Of a DNA stretch of 5,203 nt, positions 4,129 to 5,203 are shown one piece after another; within the stretch, counting starts at the first letter, position 1, and each line of letters begins with the position of its first letter. The notes under the pieces were generated by a model, which searched no databases, was not told the origin of the DNA, and saw only the letters and a program-made list of their open reading frames with translations. This stretch comes from Microcaldota archaeon (GTDB lineage: Archaea > Micrarchaeota > Micrarchaeia > Micrarchaeales > Micrarchaeaceae), in assembly GCA_021828345.1 (NCBI GenBank), contig JAJZJI010000086.1:1-5203 (forward strand). Reading direction: 5' to 3'. A program made the position numbers and the translations under genes.

Positions 4129-4551
4129 TTACGGATTGGTAAATGGTTCATCTGGGCTTCGCTGTTTGCTTTTTATTGCAATATAATAAAGATGGTAAAA
4201 CTTTTCTACTGCATCTGTATTAAAGCCACCCTTTGTGGTACCCTCTAGTGGTTCTTCGAAATATATATCTACCGGTTTTATTTCTCCTACACTGGAAAGC
4301 TTTCTTTCATCATTTCCCACTTCATAACTAAATGGAGTGCCCATCACGATCTTTATATCTCGCTCTAAATCTATTTTTCCATGTTCTATTTTAGAATTTC
4401 TATCAGAAACAACATCAATGTTACCTTTAGAGTCTATTCTAATAATGCTTTTTCTATCACTAGATGCAACAAAAACGTATTTGAAATCATTGAACGTATC
4501 TATATTGATTCTTAATGATTCATTATTTTTAAACGTTGGCTTTTTTTCCAT
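4129..4551 (-). CDS. Hypothetical protein, 140 residues, unknown function
   Basis: I do not recognise this protein. It starts MEKKPTFKNNESLRINIDTF and appears to be a mix of short beta-strands and turns (FKYVFVASS, SIIRIDSKGNIDVVS, IKIVMG) with many charged residues. The C-terminal part becomes helical around AVEKFYHLYYIAIKSK. It has no cysteine, signal peptide or membrane segment, so it is probably soluble and cytosolic. The strand-turn pattern VFVASSDRKSIIRIDSKGNIDVV resembles a single beta-propeller-like blade, but one blade alone proves nothing. The ATG at 4551 is supported by GTGGT just upstream and a TATA box about 32 bases away. It is divergent from the gene at 4619 and shares a palindromic TATA element with it, so the two may be expressed together. 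Confidence 0.65.
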   Translation of the reverse strand: MEKKPTFKNNESLRINIDTFNDFKYVFVASSDRKSIIRIDSKGNIDVVSDRNSKIEHGKIDLERDIKIVMGTPFSYEVGNDERKLSSVGEIKPVDIYFEEPLEGTTKGGFNTDAVEKFYHLYYIAIKSKQRSPDEPFTNP

Positions 4552-4573
4552 CGTACCACAATAATATTTACGG

Positions 4574-4590
4574 CTAAATATATATTTAAG
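4574..4590. promoter_or_regulatory. Shared divergent TATA element with a perfect 14-bp palindrome
   Basis: TAAATATATATTTA (4575-4588) is a perfect palindrome about 30 bases from the ATG on the left (4551) and about 38 from the ATG on the right (4619). The only other TATA-like stretch in this 67-base gap is weaker (GATATATA, 4603-4610) and too close to the right-hand start, so one element probably serves both directions. GTGAT (4601-4605) and ATCAC (4614-4618) form an inverted repeat next to the right-hand start and could be an operator. Confidence 0.5.
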
Positions 4591-4618
4591 CTTTCACTAT
4601 GTGATATATACGAATCAC

Positions 4619-5017
4619 ATGGGCATAAAACGTTTTTCTGGGCGTTCACTCAATGATCTGATAGGAAATTTTGCAGACATGATAAAGAGTTTCCTTACTG
4701 GTATGGAAAATGTTATAGATATAAACAGAAGACCGAATAACAATGAGATAGCGCAACTGAGAAGTCACATAATCGAACGCATGAACCGTGGAGAAGAAAT
4801 TACCGATAACAAGCTAATCCTTCAACTTCTCGACCTATTGTCAAAAGATCAAATGGTTCTCCAGATAGTTAAAGAAGATGTTGAGGAGTGGGTAGATATG
4901 CTTGAAGCAATAGATGATCAAATAAGTAATCAAAAACCCAATACTAAAGAAGAGAAAGAAGAAATACAAAAAATAAGCATTCTGACCGCTGAGATTAAAG
5001 CACTGGTGCGAAAATAA
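4619..5017 (+). CDS. Hypothetical helical protein, 132 residues, unknown function
   Basis: I do not recognise this protein. It starts MGIKRFSGRSLNDLIGNFAD and appears almost wholly alpha-helical. An amphipathic N-terminal segment (NDLIGNFADMIKSFLTGMENVI) is followed by a central helical region (residues 45-95, rich in Leu, Ile, Glu) with LILQLLDLLSKDQMVLQIVKE. A charged hinge (NQKPNTKEEKEE) leads into a last helix ending in LVRK. It has no cysteine, signal peptide or transmembrane segment; the helices suggest an oligomer or binding partner. I chose the ATG at 4619 because the TATA box centred near 4582 would start transcription around 4608; a GTG at 4601 is in frame but would lie upstream of that. 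Its divergent neighbour and shared promoter element suggest a joint role, which is inference. Confidence 0.65.
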   Translation: MGIKRFSGRSLNDLIGNFADMIKSFLTGMENVIDINRRPNNNEIAQLRSHIIERMNRGEEITDNKLILQLLDLLSKDQMVLQIVKEDVEEWVDMLEAIDDQISNQKPNTKEEKEEIQKISILTAEIKALVRK

Positions 5018-5203
5018 TCGCTTTCGATATATCTCTAATACTCATTTTCCTATCAAAGACAGCAAACTAAATAGCACAAAAAACAATTTTAAAATATATT
5101 TATAAAATTTAATGATATATCAAAACAGATATTTAACGATCAGCCATAAAATGTATAATTTAAATTTATTATATAGAATTTTTTAAAAACTAACGTCTTA
5201 TAT
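5018..5203. other. AT-rich right end, no gene seen
   Basis: This stretch is very AT-rich, with stops in all frames and no recognisable coding or RNA signal. The palindrome GATATATC occurs at 5026-5033 and 5114-5121. TTTATTATATAG near 5165-5177 could be a TATA box for a gene starting beyond the right edge. Confidence 0.3.

Overview
The window looks like part of an AT-rich archaeal genome. The intergenic DNA is very AT-rich. TATA boxes of archaeal type lie about 25-35 bases before most start codons. Several genes have little or no leader. Ribosome binding sites, where present, are of the GTGAT/GGTG kind. Two vapBC toxin-antitoxin modules, a LGYP-motif protein of archaeal type and an AlaX fragment fit this. 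I cannot place the organism to genus; a Thermoplasmatota or DPANN-type archaeon is only a guess.

Layout. Positions 1-3145 read leftwards (minus strand). In transcription order they hold: the 5' fragment of an alaX-like gene (3145-3032); vapBC module 2 (3026-2366); a LGYP-motif protein of unknown function (2099-1404); a decayed 5' end of a hexapeptide-repeat gene with its promoter (about 1355-1196); vapBC module 1 (1028-437); and an apparently intact hexapeptide-repeat beta-helix gene that runs off the left edge (345-1). From 3279 a cofactor-dependent-type phosphoglycerate mutase gene reads rightwards. A 217-base convergent gap follows, carrying a long hairpin with a U-tract. Last come two divergent genes of unknown function (4551-4129 minus, 4619-5017 plus) around one palindromic TATA element, then AT-rich DNA without a visible gene.

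How the parts relate. The left two thirds read as a small accessory island. Two toxin-antitoxin pairs of different antitoxin families each lie directly downstream of a truncated gene start, so the modules may mark breakpoints. The promoters of the hexapeptide gene, its decayed copy, the LGYP gene and vapBC1 share an AT-rich element just upstream of the TATA box, which suggests common promoter ancestry or common regulation. The right third holds one housekeeping-type enzyme of glycolysis/gluconeogenesis and two orphan genes.

The points most worth a second look are the missing base at the vapC2 start, the paired gene remnants beside the toxin-antitoxin modules, the shared promoter element, and the structured RNA candidate in the convergent gap.
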